From contig CAYWLS010000004.1 of assembly GCA_964458605.1 (NCBI GenBank), positions 95,884 through 159,883 of the forward strand: a DNA stretch of 64,000 nucleotides, read 5' to 3'. Shown one piece after another: positions 1-9,545 of this stretch; within the stretch, counting starts at the first letter, position 1, and every line of letters begins with the position of its first letter. The translations under genes were made by a program, and so were the position numbers. Below the pieces are notes generated by a model. The model had not been told where the DNA came from. It searched no databases and was given only the letters and a program-made list of their open reading frames with translations. This DNA is from JBBSNV01 sp964458605 (GTDB lineage Bacteria > Pseudomonadota > Alphaproteobacteria > Reyranellales > JAQSWP01).

Positions 1-934
1 CGCCGCTGTCGTAGCGCACCAGCGGCATGGCGTGGCTGAAGAACGGCGTGATCAGCAGCCGGCCGATCTCGCCCGGCGCGCAGGCGGTGCCGTCGTCGTG
101 CACGATCTCGACCAGCGCGTTCTCCTCGTTGATGTGCAGCAGGCCGCATTGCGGGCAATCGAGCGCGAGGTTGCCGCATTCGGTCGAGCCGTAGGTGTCG
201 CGGATCGGCAGGCCGAACGCTTCCAGGCAGAGCTCGCGCGTGGCCTGGGTCAACGGCCCGCCCACGGTCAGCAACGCCTCGAGCCGGGGCCGCAGGCCCC
301 TTTCCAGCGCCGCCTCCGCCAGCATCTCCGCCATGGCCGGGCGGGTGGAGAGATAGCGGATGTCCTTGCGCTCGATCCAGTCGAACATGTAGTCGGTCGA
401 CCAGTGCAGCGGGCAGCCGTAGTTTCCGCCGGTCGTCACGTCGAAGCGCCAGCCGCGGCGGCCCCGCTCGGCCAGCTTCTCGTGGTCCTCGCCGATGAAG
501 ATGTGTATGCCGCCGAGATTCTTGGCGCCATTCATGCCCCACCAGTCGTAGCCGCGCTGCGAGAAGACCTGCGCCGCCATCATCTGCGCGGCGCAGACCA
601 TGAAGCGCAGCGGCACGCCGGTCGAGCCGGAGGTATGATGCTCCTCGCTGTCGCCGGCCTGGGGCGGCAGTCGCGTCGCGCGCAGCTCCTGGTAGCGGCT
701 ATGCGCCAGTTGGCGCGTCAGCACGGGCACTTCATGCCAGCGGGCGAAATCGAACCGGCCACGCGCGAACAGCGGCGCCAGGCGCTTGCGGTAATAGACG
801 GTGTGGCGGCGCGCGTGCTCGCAGATGGCTGCCAGCCGGCCCAGCCGGTACTGCGCCATCTGCTCGGCTGTAAAGCCTTCGCTGCGCGCGATTTCTCTGC
901 GAAACCGCACCATCCAACCGACATCGATATCCAT
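1..934 (-). CDS. PaaK/CapK-type adenylate-forming enzyme, partial (3' end outside window)
   Basis: About 311 codons are visible; the gene runs off the left edge. It belongs to the phenylacetate-CoA ligase-like (PaaK/CapK) branch of adenylating enzymes, which activate a carboxylate with ATP and pass it to a thiol. Seen: the P-loop-like motif TSGSTGVPLR near residue 105 and the motif DTYGSTECGNL followed by CPQCGLLH, whose cysteines may bind metal. The start is the ATG at 934, opening MDIDVGWMVRFRR; no strong ribosome binding site precedes it. It is a clear paralog of the gene at 1217-2545 (compare YYRKRLAPLFARG with YWRKRLAPVFASG), so the two arose by tandem duplication. A 282-nt gap separates them, so it may not be in the same transcript. 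The substrate cannot be inferred. Confidence 0.8.
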   Translation of the reverse strand, partial: MDIDVGWMVRFRREIARSEGFTAEQMAQYRLGRLAAICEHARRHTVYYRKRLAPLFARGRFDFARWHEVPVLTRQLAHSRYQELRATRLPPQAGDSEEHHTSGSTGVPLRFMVCAAQMMAAQVFSQRGYDWWGMNGAKNLGGIHIFIGEDHEKLAERGRRGWRFDVTTGGNYGCPLHWSTDYMFDWIERKDIRYLSTRPAMAEMLAEAALERGLRPRLEALLTVGGPLTQATRELCLEAFGLPIRDTYGSTECGNLALDCPQCGLLHINEENALVEIVHDDGTACAPGEIGRLLITPFFSHAMPLVRYDSG

Positions 935-1216
935 GCCGGGCAAATGTAGCCGCTCGCCCGCGCAATTTCAGCGGCGTTGTTCGGCGCGCGGCGCGCCCCG
1001 GGGGCGGCAGCCGGCTGCGTTCCTCGAACTGCGCCCATTGCTCGGACCGCACGCGCGCTATCAGTTCGAATTTGCCATCGCCAGCGGGTGGCTTCGGCCT
1101 GGCGCGGGATTTCACTGCCGTCCGCTCGGTTGCGCCGGCGAGTGCAGGGCCCGTCGCGCTCGCGCCGCTTCACGTCGACGCGAGATGCGATCGCCCGGAG
1201 CAAATCCCGATCCGCA

Positions 1217-2545
1217 CTAACGGGCGGCGACCACGCCGGGCACTTCGCAGCGATGGTAGAAATACTTGGCGCCGGGACGGCGCGGGATATCGGCCAGCGG
1301 CACCAGAGTCGCGGTAAACTCGTTGCCGATATGGGCCTTGACGCAGCGTTGCACGGCATCGCCGTCGATCGGCGGATTGCCGTCGACCGCCACGTAACGG
1401 ATTTCGACCACGCCATAGTCGGTCTGCACGAACTGAACCTGCTTGAACGGCATGGCCTGCCGCAGGATACGCCCGAAGAGGGTCGGGAAGAATCGCGTGC
1501 CGTCGTGGCGAACGAAGGTCTCGATCTCGCGGCCCAGCACGCGCACCAGGCTGGGGAAGGGTCGTCCGCACGGCGCCTGCACCGGCCCCGCTTCGGCATA
1601 GTCGCCGATTTCGTAGCGGATCAGCGGCATGGCGAAATTGGTGTAGGAGGTGACCAGCACGCGGCCGATTTCGCCCGGCGCGCACGGCATGCCGTCGTCG
1701 CGCACCACTTCGATCAGCCGCGCTTCGGCGCTGACATGCAGCAGCCGGCAATCGGGGCATTCGGCGGCGAGATGGCCGCATTCGCTCGAGCCGTAGGTAT
1801 CGAAGATTTCCGCCCCGAAGGCCTGACGGCAAAGCTCGCGGCAGACTTGCGATACCGGCCCGCCGACGGTCATGACCAGCTTTAACGGCAAATCCAGCCC
1901 GCGCCGTAGCTTGGCCTCGGCAAGGGCCTCGATTTGCGACGAGCGGCTATAGAGATAGGCGGGTCGCCAGCGCTGCAGCCAGTCGAGCTGCTTGTCGACG
2001 TGCTCGGCGATCTGCAGCGCCAGGCTGCGGCCTGGCGGCATGCCGTTGCGCCAGCCGCGCGTGCCGCCTTCGACCAGGTTGGGCCAATCCGCCGGAAAAG
2101 ACTGAATAGACGCCAGGGTGAGTTGCGGCTCCAGCCGCCACCAATCGTAGCTTCGTTCCGTCAACGCGGCATTGGCGATGCCATCGGTCGCGCTGGCGCG
2201 ATAGCGCAGCGGCACGCCGGTCGAGCCGGAGGTGAGGCCGTCGTGGGTCTTGCCGGCAAACGCCGGAACGGCGGCTGCCGTCAACTCGCCGAACTTGCTC
2301 GTCGCGATGGCCCGGGTGAGCGGCGCCACGCGCGACCACGCCGCCGCGTCCAGGCCGCCGGACGCGAAGACCGGCGCCAGTCGCTTGCGCCAGTAGGGCA
2401 CGTTGCGCCAGGCGAATCGGCCCAGGTGCAGCCATTGCGCGCGCGCATAGTCGTCCAGAGCCTCGCGCGACATGGCTTCGGTGCGAATGAGCTCGGCCCG
2501 GTATTGCCGCTTCCTCTGGATGTCGAGTTCGGCGATATCGGCCAT
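1217..2545 (-). CDS. PaaK/CapK-type adenylate-forming enzyme (phenylacetate-CoA ligase family)
   Basis: A 442-residue protein of the PaaK/CapK family. Seen: TSGSTGVPLRYR around residue 105, the acidic adenylation motif DTYGSSECGHL with a following CPDC pair, and LIRYEIGDYAE, matching the conserved R-Y-x-x-G-D element of the family. Family members make acyl-adenylates and then thioesters of CoA or a carrier protein. The start codon lies 3 nt after the stop of the acyl carrier protein gene, so the two are very likely co-translated and the carrier is a plausible acceptor (inference). CapK homologs occur in capsule loci, so acylation of a sugar or lipid is one possibility. Confidence 0.82.
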   Translation of the reverse strand: MADIAELDIQRKRQYRAELIRTEAMSREALDDYARAQWLHLGRFAWRNVPYWRKRLAPVFASGGLDAAAWSRVAPLTRAIATSKFGELTAAAVPAFAGKTHDGLTSGSTGVPLRYRASATDGIANAALTERSYDWWRLEPQLTLASIQSFPADWPNLVEGGTRGWRNGMPPGRSLALQIAEHVDKQLDWLQRWRPAYLYSRSSQIEALAEAKLRRGLDLPLKLVMTVGGPVSQVCRELCRQAFGAEIFDTYGSSECGHLAAECPDCRLLHVSAEARLIEVVRDDGMPCAPGEIGRVLVTSYTNFAMPLIRYEIGDYAEAGPVQAPCGRPFPSLVRVLGREIETFVRHDGTRFFPTLFGRILRQAMPFKQVQFVQTDYGVVEIRYVAVDGNPPIDGDAVQRCVKAHIGNEFTATLVPLADIPRRPGAKYFYHRCEVPGVVAAR

Positions 2546-2548
2546 GGC

Positions 2549-2782
2549 CTATGCCGCGCGTTGATTCCCGAGCAGCCGCGCCACATCGGCCAGCGACTGG
2601 ATGGCCAGCGAATCCTCCGGCGCCAGCTGCGTTCCCAGCCGCTCTTCCAGCGCCAGCACCAGCCGCAGATGGGCCACGCTGGTCCATGCCTCGCAATTGT
2701 CCATGGTCGGCTCGGCGCCGAGCGCCGCATCGTCGACCTCGAGCGCCGTCGCCAGCAGGGCCCGCGCCTCGTCGTTGCTCAT
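2549..2782 (-). CDS. Acyl carrier protein-like
   Basis: A 77-residue acidic helical protein. The segment EAWTSVAHLRLVLALEE matches the region around the phosphopantetheine serine of stand-alone carrier proteins, where the usual form is W-D-S-L. Here the aspartate is threonine and the leucine is valine, making Ser35 the predicted attachment site. Its ATG overlaps the stop of the upstream GNAT gene (ATGA), and its stop is 3 nt before a PaaK-like gene, so it is embedded in an acyl-activation operon. It is probably a dedicated carrier rather than the fatty-acid AcpP, which carries the D-S-L motif. Modification by a phosphopantetheinyl transferase is inferred. Confidence 0.8.
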   Translation of the reverse strand: MSNDEARALLATALEVDDAALGAEPTMDNCEAWTSVAHLRLVLALEERLGTQLAPEDSLAIQSLADVARLLGNQRAA

Positions 2783-3359
2783 GACTTGCTCCGCAGCGCC
2801 TGCCATTCCGGCCGCAGCAGGCTGAACACCGCGAAGTCCAGCCGCTTGCCCTTCTCGTAGGCGCTTTCGTTGTGGCCGCGCAGCACGCCCTCCAGGCGGA
2901 AGCCCTGCTTGCGGTAGTTGGCGACGGCGGCGAAGTTGCGCACCTGGGGCATGCCCCAGATCTTCTCCAGCTTCAGCCGGTCGAACAGGAAGTCGATGAT
3001 CGCGCCGCGCGCCTCCAGCACGACGTTGCGGCCCCACCATTCGCGGTCGCCGATCACCACGGAGATTTCCGCCAGCTTGTGCGGCCGGTCGATGCGCACC
3101 TGGAAGAAGCCGATCAGCTTGTTGTCCTGCCGCGTGAAGGCGCCGAACTGGAAATTGCTGGAGTTGTCGTAGGCCTTCATGCGCTGCGCCTCTTCCTCGC
3201 GCGTCTTGCGCATCGGCAAGGTGTTGAGGTTGCGCATCAGCTCCGGATCGGCGATCCACTTCATGTAGCTGTCGGTCAGGTCGTTGCCGGTCATCGAGCG
3301 CACGACGAAGCGCTCGGTCTCCAGCCGCGCCGGCATGCCGACGATCCAGGGCTGGCGTT

Positions 3360-3363
<4 letters not shown>
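2779..3363 (-). CDS. GNAT-family N-acetyltransferase (RimJ/RimL-like)
   Basis: A 194-residue protein with a GNAT fold. The N-terminus reads LETERFVVRSMTGNDL; a later strand holds KLIGFFQVRID, then IGDREWWGRNVVLEARGA, the loop-helix that binds acetyl-CoA in this family, and the typical ending of the fold NYRKQGFRLEGVLRGH. The RimJ/RimL branch acetylates amino groups of proteins or amino sugars. The ATG at 3363 overlaps the stop of the upstream ligase (ATGA) and is preferred over an upstream in-frame codon that would give a low-complexity extension. Given its neighbours, it may acetylate an amino sugar or amino-acid intermediate bound to the carrier protein; this is inference. Confidence 0.8.
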
Positions 3364-4835
<1,472 letters not shown>

Positions 4836-5112
4836 CGATCCACTGTCGCCCGATCGGTCGCCCGCCTCCTGGAAACGCCGGTAGCGTGCGGCGAACTCAT
4901 ATCATTTCAAGGCGCTAGGCGGGGGGCAAAAAGCCTTGGCGGCGCCAATTTGTGCCGCCCCCGCAGGCATGAATTGCCGCACGGAGGCGGATTCCTCGTT
5001 CCCCCCTATCCGGGGGCCCGTCTCCGAAGTTGGTTGCCAATTGCCGCTGTTGCATTGCGGCAACGTTGCTCTTGAGATCGCTTCGCAGCGCTGTACGGCG
5101 TCGTCATGGCGA
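4836..5112. other. Intergenic region between divergent genes
   Basis: No gene is supported here. The stretch separates the minus-strand ligase operon from the plus-strand OmpA-like gene and should hold both promoters. It contains a short inverted repeat, TTGCCGC at 5041-5047 and GCGGCAA at 5057-5063, a possible protein-binding site. I could not place a convincing promoter for the minus-strand operon. Confidence 0.5.
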
Positions 5113-5142
5113 CTGACTGGACGCATGGTGCATGGATATTGT
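5113..5142 (+). promoter_or_regulatory. Candidate promoter of the first OmpA-like gene
   Basis: CTGACT and TATTGT are spaced by 18 nt, each matching four of six positions of the sigma-70 consensus. Transcription would start near 5148, giving a leader of about 45 nt before the ATG at 5195, which has a strong GGGGGAGA ribosome site. Eye-based call. Confidence 0.35.
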
Positions 5143-5170
5143 GAGACTTGTGACGTGCGCGGCAAGCGCC

Positions 5171-6063
5171 GCGCCGCAAGGGGGAGACAATTCGATGAAT
5201 CGCATGATCCGCATGGCGCTGTTCGCCGGCACCGCCCTGGCCGCCGTGGCCACCGGGCTGCCGCAGGACGCCTCGGCGCAGTCCGTCAACCCGGGCTTCT
5301 TCGGCTCGTTGAGCGGCTGGTACTATTTCAATTCCGGCAAGGACCGGACGTCCTACAAGAACGATACCCACTACAAGGGCGCCTTCCATCCCGACGATGG
5401 CTGGGGCGGCAAGGCCTATCTGGGCTATCGCTTCGCCGGTCCTTTGGACGTTGCCGTCGGCGCCCAGGGCAGCTGGCTCAGCAAGGGCAAGGGAGATTTC
5501 GAATACGGTCCGGCCACCACCAAGGCCTGGTATTGGGCGGTCGACGGGGAAATCGGCTACAACGCGATGGTCGGCGACCTGGGCGTGCGCCTGTTCGGCG
5601 GCGTGCGCTACGCCGAGTTCAAGCACCGCAGCAAGATGATCGGCTATACCGACGGCTCGACCACCTACTTCAAGAACTACGACAACGACTACTGGGGCAT
5701 CGGCCCGCGTATCGGCACCGATTTCAGCACCCGTCTGTTCGGTTCGAACTGGAGCCTGTTCGGCGACATCGCCGGTTCGGTCCTGTTCGGCAAGCTGCGG
5801 GGCGAACATCGCTACACCGATGAGGCCAGCGAGAGCGGCAAGACCTCCCAGACGGTGTGGAACGTGGAAGGCCAGCTGGGCATCGGCTACGAAGTGGCGC
5901 CGGGCGTGACCATCGGCGCCGGCTATCGCGGCGAATACTGGGCCAACGTGGCGGACAAGTGGTTCTACGCCAAGGACAGCTTCCGGGGCGGCCACAGCGA
6001 CCGCTTCATGCATGGGCCGTTCGTGCGCGTGAGCTACAATTTCGGCCCGCCGCCGGCCATGCC
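5171..6063 (+). repeat. Long direct repeat, unit A (copy at 6678-7569)
   Basis: This stretch, from 24 nt upstream of the start codon to the end of the beta-barrel coding part of the first OmpA-like gene, reappears at an offset of 1506 nt. By eye the coding parts are identical; upstream of the ATG the only change is one extra G in the ribosome-binding site. A third, shorter identical block follows at 6225-6398 (repeated at 7731-7904) after 161 divergent nt. Such identity implies a recent duplication or ongoing gene conversion. Confidence 0.85.
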
Positions 6064-6433
6064 CGCGGCTGCGGTCGTGACGCCGCCGCCGGCGCCGCCC
6101 AAGACCGCCAATAGCTTCATCGTGTTCTTCGACTTCGACAAGTCGAACATCACGGCGCAGGCGCAGAAGACCATCAACGATGCCGTTGCCGCCGCCAAGG
6201 CCGGCAACTCCGCCCGCGTCACCTTGACCGGCCATACCGACCGTTCGGGCAGCGAGCAGTACAACATGGCGCTGTCGCTGCGTCGTGCCGAGGCGGTCAA
6301 GGCCAACATGATCAAGCAGGGCATCCCCGCTTCGGCCATCGTCGTCATCGGCAAGGGCGAGAGCCAGCCGCTGGTGCCGACCGCCGACGGCGTGCGCGAA
6401 CCGCAGAATCGCAGGGTCGAAATCGTCATCTAG
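5195..6433 (+). CDS. OmpA-like outer membrane protein, copy 1
   Basis: A 412-residue protein with a signal peptide (residues 1 to about 29, ending DASAQS), an N-terminal domain rich in aromatic, alternating residues typical of an 8-stranded outer-membrane beta-barrel, a proline-rich linker (around 290-305) and a C-terminal OmpA/Pal peptidoglycan-binding domain. The latter shows FIVFFDFDKSNIT, LTGHTDRSGSEQYNMALS and REPQNRRVEIVI. It would anchor the outer membrane to peptidoglycan. The start at ATG 5195 is set by GGGGGAGA 7 nt upstream and by the signal peptide. Its barrel is identical to copy 2, while its OmpA domain shares a 227-nt identical stretch with the third gene at 34311. A rho-independent terminator follows at 6487. 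Confidence 0.9.
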   Translation: MNRMIRMALFAGTALAAVATGLPQDASAQSVNPGFFGSLSGWYYFNSGKDRTSYKNDTHYKGAFHPDDGWGGKAYLGYRFAGPLDVAVGAQGSWLSKGKGDFEYGPATTKAWYWAVDGEIGYNAMVGDLGVRLFGGVRYAEFKHRSKMIGYTDGSTTYFKNYDNDYWGIGPRIGTDFSTRLFGSNWSLFGDIAGSVLFGKLRGEHRYTDEASESGKTSQTVWNVEGQLGIGYEVAPGVTIGAGYRGEYWANVADKWFYAKDSFRGGHSDRFMHGPFVRVSYNFGPPPAMPAAAVVTPPPAPPKTANSFIVFFDFDKSNITAQAQKTINDAVAAAKAGNSARVTLTGHTDRSGSEQYNMALSLRRAEAVKANMIKQGIPASAIVVIGKGESQPLVPTADGVREPQNRRVEIVI

Positions 6434-6486
6434 GCGAGATCGTCATCTAACGTGTCCATAATACACAAATCACATTAAACCATGTG

Positions 6487-6515
6487 AAAAGGGCGGCCCC
6501 AAGGGTCGCCCTTTT
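6487..6515 (+). terminator. Rho-independent terminator after OmpA-like copy 1
   Basis: Stem AAAAGGGCGGCCC pairs with GGGTCGCCCTTTT around a 3-nt loop, followed by a T run (positions 6512-6516). The core stem sequence GGGCGGCCC/GGGTCGCCC is shared with the terminators of the two paralogs. Confidence 0.85.
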
Positions 6516-6677
6516 TCGTTTCGCCAGCGCCAGATCCCGCCGCAGGAGCCCAATCTGTTGTTCTCCGGCCACGGCTAGCCGCAAAAGATATCGCAATATC
6601 AATGCATATTTATTTTTTGTGCTGATCGCAGGGCCTCGCCTGATTATGGTGCGCGCTGGAGGGCGCGATCTGAAGCT

Positions 6678-7569
6678 GCGCCGCAAGGGGAGACAATTCG
6701 ATGAATCGCATGATCCGCATGGCGCTGTTCGCCGGCACCGCCCTGGCCGCCGTGGCCACCGGGCTGCCGCAGGACGCCTCGGCGCAGTCCGTCAACCCGG
6801 GCTTCTTCGGCTCGTTGAGCGGCTGGTACTATTTCAATTCCGGCAAGGACCGGACGTCCTACAAGAACGATACCCACTACAAGGGCGCCTTCCATCCCGA
6901 CGATGGCTGGGGCGGCAAGGCCTATCTGGGCTATCGCTTCGCCGGTCCTTTGGACGTTGCCGTCGGCGCCCAGGGCAGCTGGCTCAGCAAGGGCAAGGGA
7001 GATTTCGAATACGGTCCGGCCACCACCAAGGCCTGGTATTGGGCGGTCGACGGGGAAATCGGCTACAACGCGATGGTCGGCGACCTGGGCGTGCGCCTGT
7101 TCGGCGGCGTGCGCTACGCCGAGTTCAAGCACCGCAGCAAGATGATCGGCTATACCGACGGCTCGACCACCTACTTCAAGAACTACGACAACGACTACTG
7201 GGGCATCGGCCCGCGTATCGGCACCGATTTCAGCACCCGTCTGTTCGGTTCGAACTGGAGCCTGTTCGGCGACATCGCCGGTTCGGTCCTGTTCGGCAAG
7301 CTGCGGGGCGAACATCGCTACACCGATGAGGCCAGCGAGAGCGGCAAGACCTCCCAGACGGTGTGGAACGTGGAAGGCCAGCTGGGCATCGGCTACGAAG
7401 TGGCGCCGGGCGTGACCATCGGCGCCGGCTATCGCGGCGAATACTGGGCCAACGTGGCGGACAAGTGGTTCTACGCCAAGGACAGCTTCCGGGGCGGCCA
7501 CAGCGACCGCTTCATGCATGGGCCGTTCGTGCGCGTGAGCTACAATTTCGGCCCGCCGCCGGCCATGCC
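6678..7569 (+). repeat. Long direct repeat, unit B (copy of 5171-6063)
   Basis: Second copy of the 0.9-kb repeat. It starts within the ribosome-binding region (one G shorter than in unit A) and ends at the same codon of the linker, where the two genes become different. Upstream of the repeat the sequence is unrelated and includes an AT-rich patch at 6585-6620, so the two genes probably have different promoters. Confidence 0.85.
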
Positions 7570-7939
7570 GATGGCCGCCACGCCGCCGGTCGCCGCCCAG
7601 CCGCCGGTGTCGAAGAAGAACTTCATCGTGTTCTTCGACTTCGACAAGTCGAACATCACGGCCGAAGCGCAGAAGACCATCAACCAGGCCGCCGACGCCG
7701 CCAAGGCCGGCCAGGCCTCGCAGGTCACCCTGACCGGCCATACCGACCGTTCGGGCAGCGAGCAGTACAACATGGCGCTGTCGCTGCGTCGTGCCGAGGC
7801 GGTCAAGGCCAACATGATCAAGCAGGGCATCCCCGCTTCGGCCATCGTCGTCATCGGCAAGGGCGAGAGCCAGCCGCTGGTGCCGACCGCCGACGGCGTG
7901 CGCGAGCCGCAGAACCGCCGCGTCGAGATCGTCATCTAG
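6701..7939 (+). CDS. OmpA-like outer membrane protein, copy 2
   Basis: A 412-residue protein with the same signal peptide and barrel as copy 1, residue for residue up to the linker. It differs in the linker (MPMAATPPVAAQPPVSKKN) and in the first half of the OmpA domain (AEAQKTINQAADAAKAGQ against AQAQKTINDAVAAAKAGN), then is identical again except for synonymous changes at the last codons. Those last codons and the 3' flank, including the terminator, resemble the third paralog at 34311 rather than copy 1, so this gene is a mosaic. The start is fixed by GGGGAGA upstream. Function: outer-membrane protein that binds peptidoglycan, inferred from the family. Confidence 0.9.
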   Translation: MNRMIRMALFAGTALAAVATGLPQDASAQSVNPGFFGSLSGWYYFNSGKDRTSYKNDTHYKGAFHPDDGWGGKAYLGYRFAGPLDVAVGAQGSWLSKGKGDFEYGPATTKAWYWAVDGEIGYNAMVGDLGVRLFGGVRYAEFKHRSKMIGYTDGSTTYFKNYDNDYWGIGPRIGTDFSTRLFGSNWSLFGDIAGSVLFGKLRGEHRYTDEASESGKTSQTVWNVEGQLGIGYEVAPGVTIGAGYRGEYWANVADKWFYAKDSFRGGHSDRFMHGPFVRVSYNFGPPPAMPMAATPPVAAQPPVSKKNFIVFFDFDKSNITAEAQKTINQAADAAKAGQASQVTLTGHTDRSGSEQYNMALSLRRAEAVKANMIKQGIPASAIVVIGKGESQPLVPTADGVREPQNRRVEIVI

Positions 7940-7979
7940 TCGAGATCGTCATCTAAGACGATCCGCACAGGCTACAAAA

Positions 7980-8013
7980 ACGAAGGGCGGCCCTCAGGGG
8001 TCGCCCTTTTCGT
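7980..8013 (+). terminator. Rho-independent terminator after OmpA-like copy 2
   Basis: ACGAAGGGCGGCCC pairs with GGGTCGCCC-TT-TTCGT, with a TTTT tract. Almost the same sequence follows the third paralog at 35734, evidence that copy 2 and copy 3 share their 3' flank. It also separates this gene from the convergent hspQ. Confidence 0.85.
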
Positions 8014-8056
8014 TTGCGCCGTCGATGGCGAGGGCGCTACGCCTCATGGGGGACCG

Positions 8057-8380
8057 TCAGTGCGGGTGAATCTGGCGCGGCACGTAAAGGCCATCCTTCA
8101 CGCCCGCGAAGAATTCGCCGACCTGTGGATGCCCCACCGGCTTGCCGGTTTCGTCCGGCAACAGGTTCTGCTCGGAGACATAGGCGATGTAAGTCGTCTG
8201 ATCGTTCTCGGCCAGCAGGTGGTAGAACGGCTGGTCGCGTCGCGGCCGGATCGCCTCGGGAATGGACTGCAGCCATTCTTCGGTGTTGGAGAACACCGGA
8301 TCGACATCGAAAATGACGCCGCGGAACGGGTGGAAACGATGGCGAACCACCTGTCCGATGCGAAATTTTGCCTGACGCAT
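8057..8380 (-). CDS. hspQ: HspQ / YccV-like hemimethylated-DNA-binding domain protein
   Basis: A 107-residue protein with the complete YccV-like fold: KFRIGQVVRHRFHPFRGVI near the N-terminus, then FYHLLAENDQTTYIAYVSEQ and the proline-rich HPQVGEFF end. In enterobacteria HspQ is a heat-shock protein that modulates Lon proteolysis and binds hemimethylated DNA; the role here is inferred from family. The start is ATG 8380, with a GGGA about 10 nt upstream. It is convergent with the OmpA-like gene and divergent from the oxidoreductase at 8506. Confidence 0.88.
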   Translation of the reverse strand: MRQAKFRIGQVVRHRFHPFRGVIFDVDPVFSNTEEWLQSIPEAIRPRRDQPFYHLLAENDQTTYIAYVSEQNLLPDETGKPVGHPQVGEFFAGVKDGLYVPRQIHPH

Positions 8381-8505
8381 GCGCGAAGATCCCGACGTGA
8401 CCGGCGGCCGGCGCGTCCACCCACGGCTGCGGCCCCAACATGACAATGATACTCTCTCCGGCGGCCCATTGAACAGGCCGGGCCGGGTAAAAAGTTGGGG
8501 GAGTC

Positions 8506-9537
8506 ATGGACATCGCGACCGATCGGCCGATCAATCGCCAGGTCCGGCTGAAATCCCGCCCGGTGGGAATCCCCCAGGCGGAACATTTCGAAATCGCGCA
8601 GACCCCGGTGCCGGCCGCCGATCGCGGCCAGTTCGTGGTGCGCAACCGCTTCCTGTCGGTCGATCCGGCGATGCGCGGCTGGGTCAATGCCGCGGCCAAC
8701 TATTCCCAGCCGGTGGGCGTCGGCGAGGTGATGCGGTCCTTCGCGGTAGGCGAGGTGATCGAATCGCAGCATTCCGAATATCGCGCCGGCGACATCGTGG
8801 CCGGCATGTTCGGCTGGCAGGACTACGCGCTCAGCGACGGCAGCCATGTGACGCGCAAGGTCGGCGAGACCGACTTGCCGATGTCCCTGGCGCTGGGCGT
8901 GCTGGGGCTGAACGGCGTCACGGCCTATTGGGGCCTGCTGGGCGTCGGCGAGCCCAAGGCCGGCGACACGGTGGTGGTCTCGACCGCGTCGGGCAGCGTC
9001 GGCTCGGCGGTCGGCCAGATCGCCAGGATCAAAGGCTGCCGAACCGTCGGCATCGCCGGCGGCGCGGCCAAGGTCAAGGATTGCCTCGAGCTGTTCGGCT
9101 ACGACGCGGCGATCGACTACAAGAGCGAAGCCGACATTGCCGGCGCGCTGTCGAAGCTCTGTCCCAAGGGCGTCGACGTCTATTTCGACAACACCGCCGG
9201 CGCGATCTCCGATGCGGTGCTGACCCGACTGGCCGTCGGCGCCCGCATCGTCGTCTGCGGCACGGCCGCGCTGTCGAATTGGGATCCCTGGCCCACCGGG
9301 CCGCGGGTCGAGCGCCACATCCTGGTCAAGCGCGCCCGCATGCAGGGCTTCCTGCTGTTCGACTGGATGGATCGCTATGGCGAGGCGGTGAGCCAGTTGG
9401 CGCAATGGGTCCGCGAGGGCAGGCTTGCCTACCAGGAAGACATCCTCGACGGCATCGACCAGGCGCCCGCCGCCATCGCCGGGCTCTATCGCGGCGACAA
9501 TCGCGGCAAGCGGCTGATCCGGCTGGCCGGAGACTGA
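8506..9537 (+). CDS. Zinc-independent medium-chain NADP-dependent oxidoreductase (YncB/CurA family)
   Basis: A 343-residue enzyme of the MDR superfamily, leukotriene-B4-dehydrogenase/CurA branch, which reduces carbon-carbon double bonds of alpha,beta-unsaturated carbonyls with NADPH. Seen: FLSVDPAMRGWV at the N-terminal substrate domain, LGLNGVTAYWGLL before the nucleotide domain, and the Rossmann motif VVSTASGSVGSAVGQIARI near residue 160. The zinc-binding cysteines of alcohol dehydrogenases are absent, as expected for this branch. The ATG follows a strong GGGGGAGTC ribosome site. It stands alone, convergent with the lipid kinase gene at 9546. Confidence 0.88.
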   Translation: MDIATDRPINRQVRLKSRPVGIPQAEHFEIAQTPVPAADRGQFVVRNRFLSVDPAMRGWVNAAANYSQPVGVGEVMRSFAVGEVIESQHSEYRAGDIVAGMFGWQDYALSDGSHVTRKVGETDLPMSLALGVLGLNGVTAYWGLLGVGEPKAGDTVVVSTASGSVGSAVGQIARIKGCRTVGIAGGAAKVKDCLELFGYDAAIDYKSEADIAGALSKLCPKGVDVYFDNTAGAISDAVLTRLAVGARIVVCGTAALSNWDPWPTGPRVERHILVKRARMQGFLLFDWMDRYGEAVSQLAQWVREGRLAYQEDILDGIDQAPAAIAGLYRGDNRGKRLIRLAGD

Positions 9538-9545
9538 ATCCGCAC

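Noticed and set aside
935..1216. Possible small gene between the two PaaK-like genes
   Set aside because: Several overlapping open frames exist, but none has a ribosome site or recognisable protein features; I see only GC-rich spacer.
4902..5165. 87-codon minus-strand frame upstream of the first OmpA-like gene
   Set aside because: No ribosome site, no recognisable domain, and it covers the likely promoter region.
5132..5194. Upstream extension of the first OmpA-like protein by 21 codons
   Set aside because: It would precede the signal peptide, has no ribosome site, and the duplicate gene lacks it.
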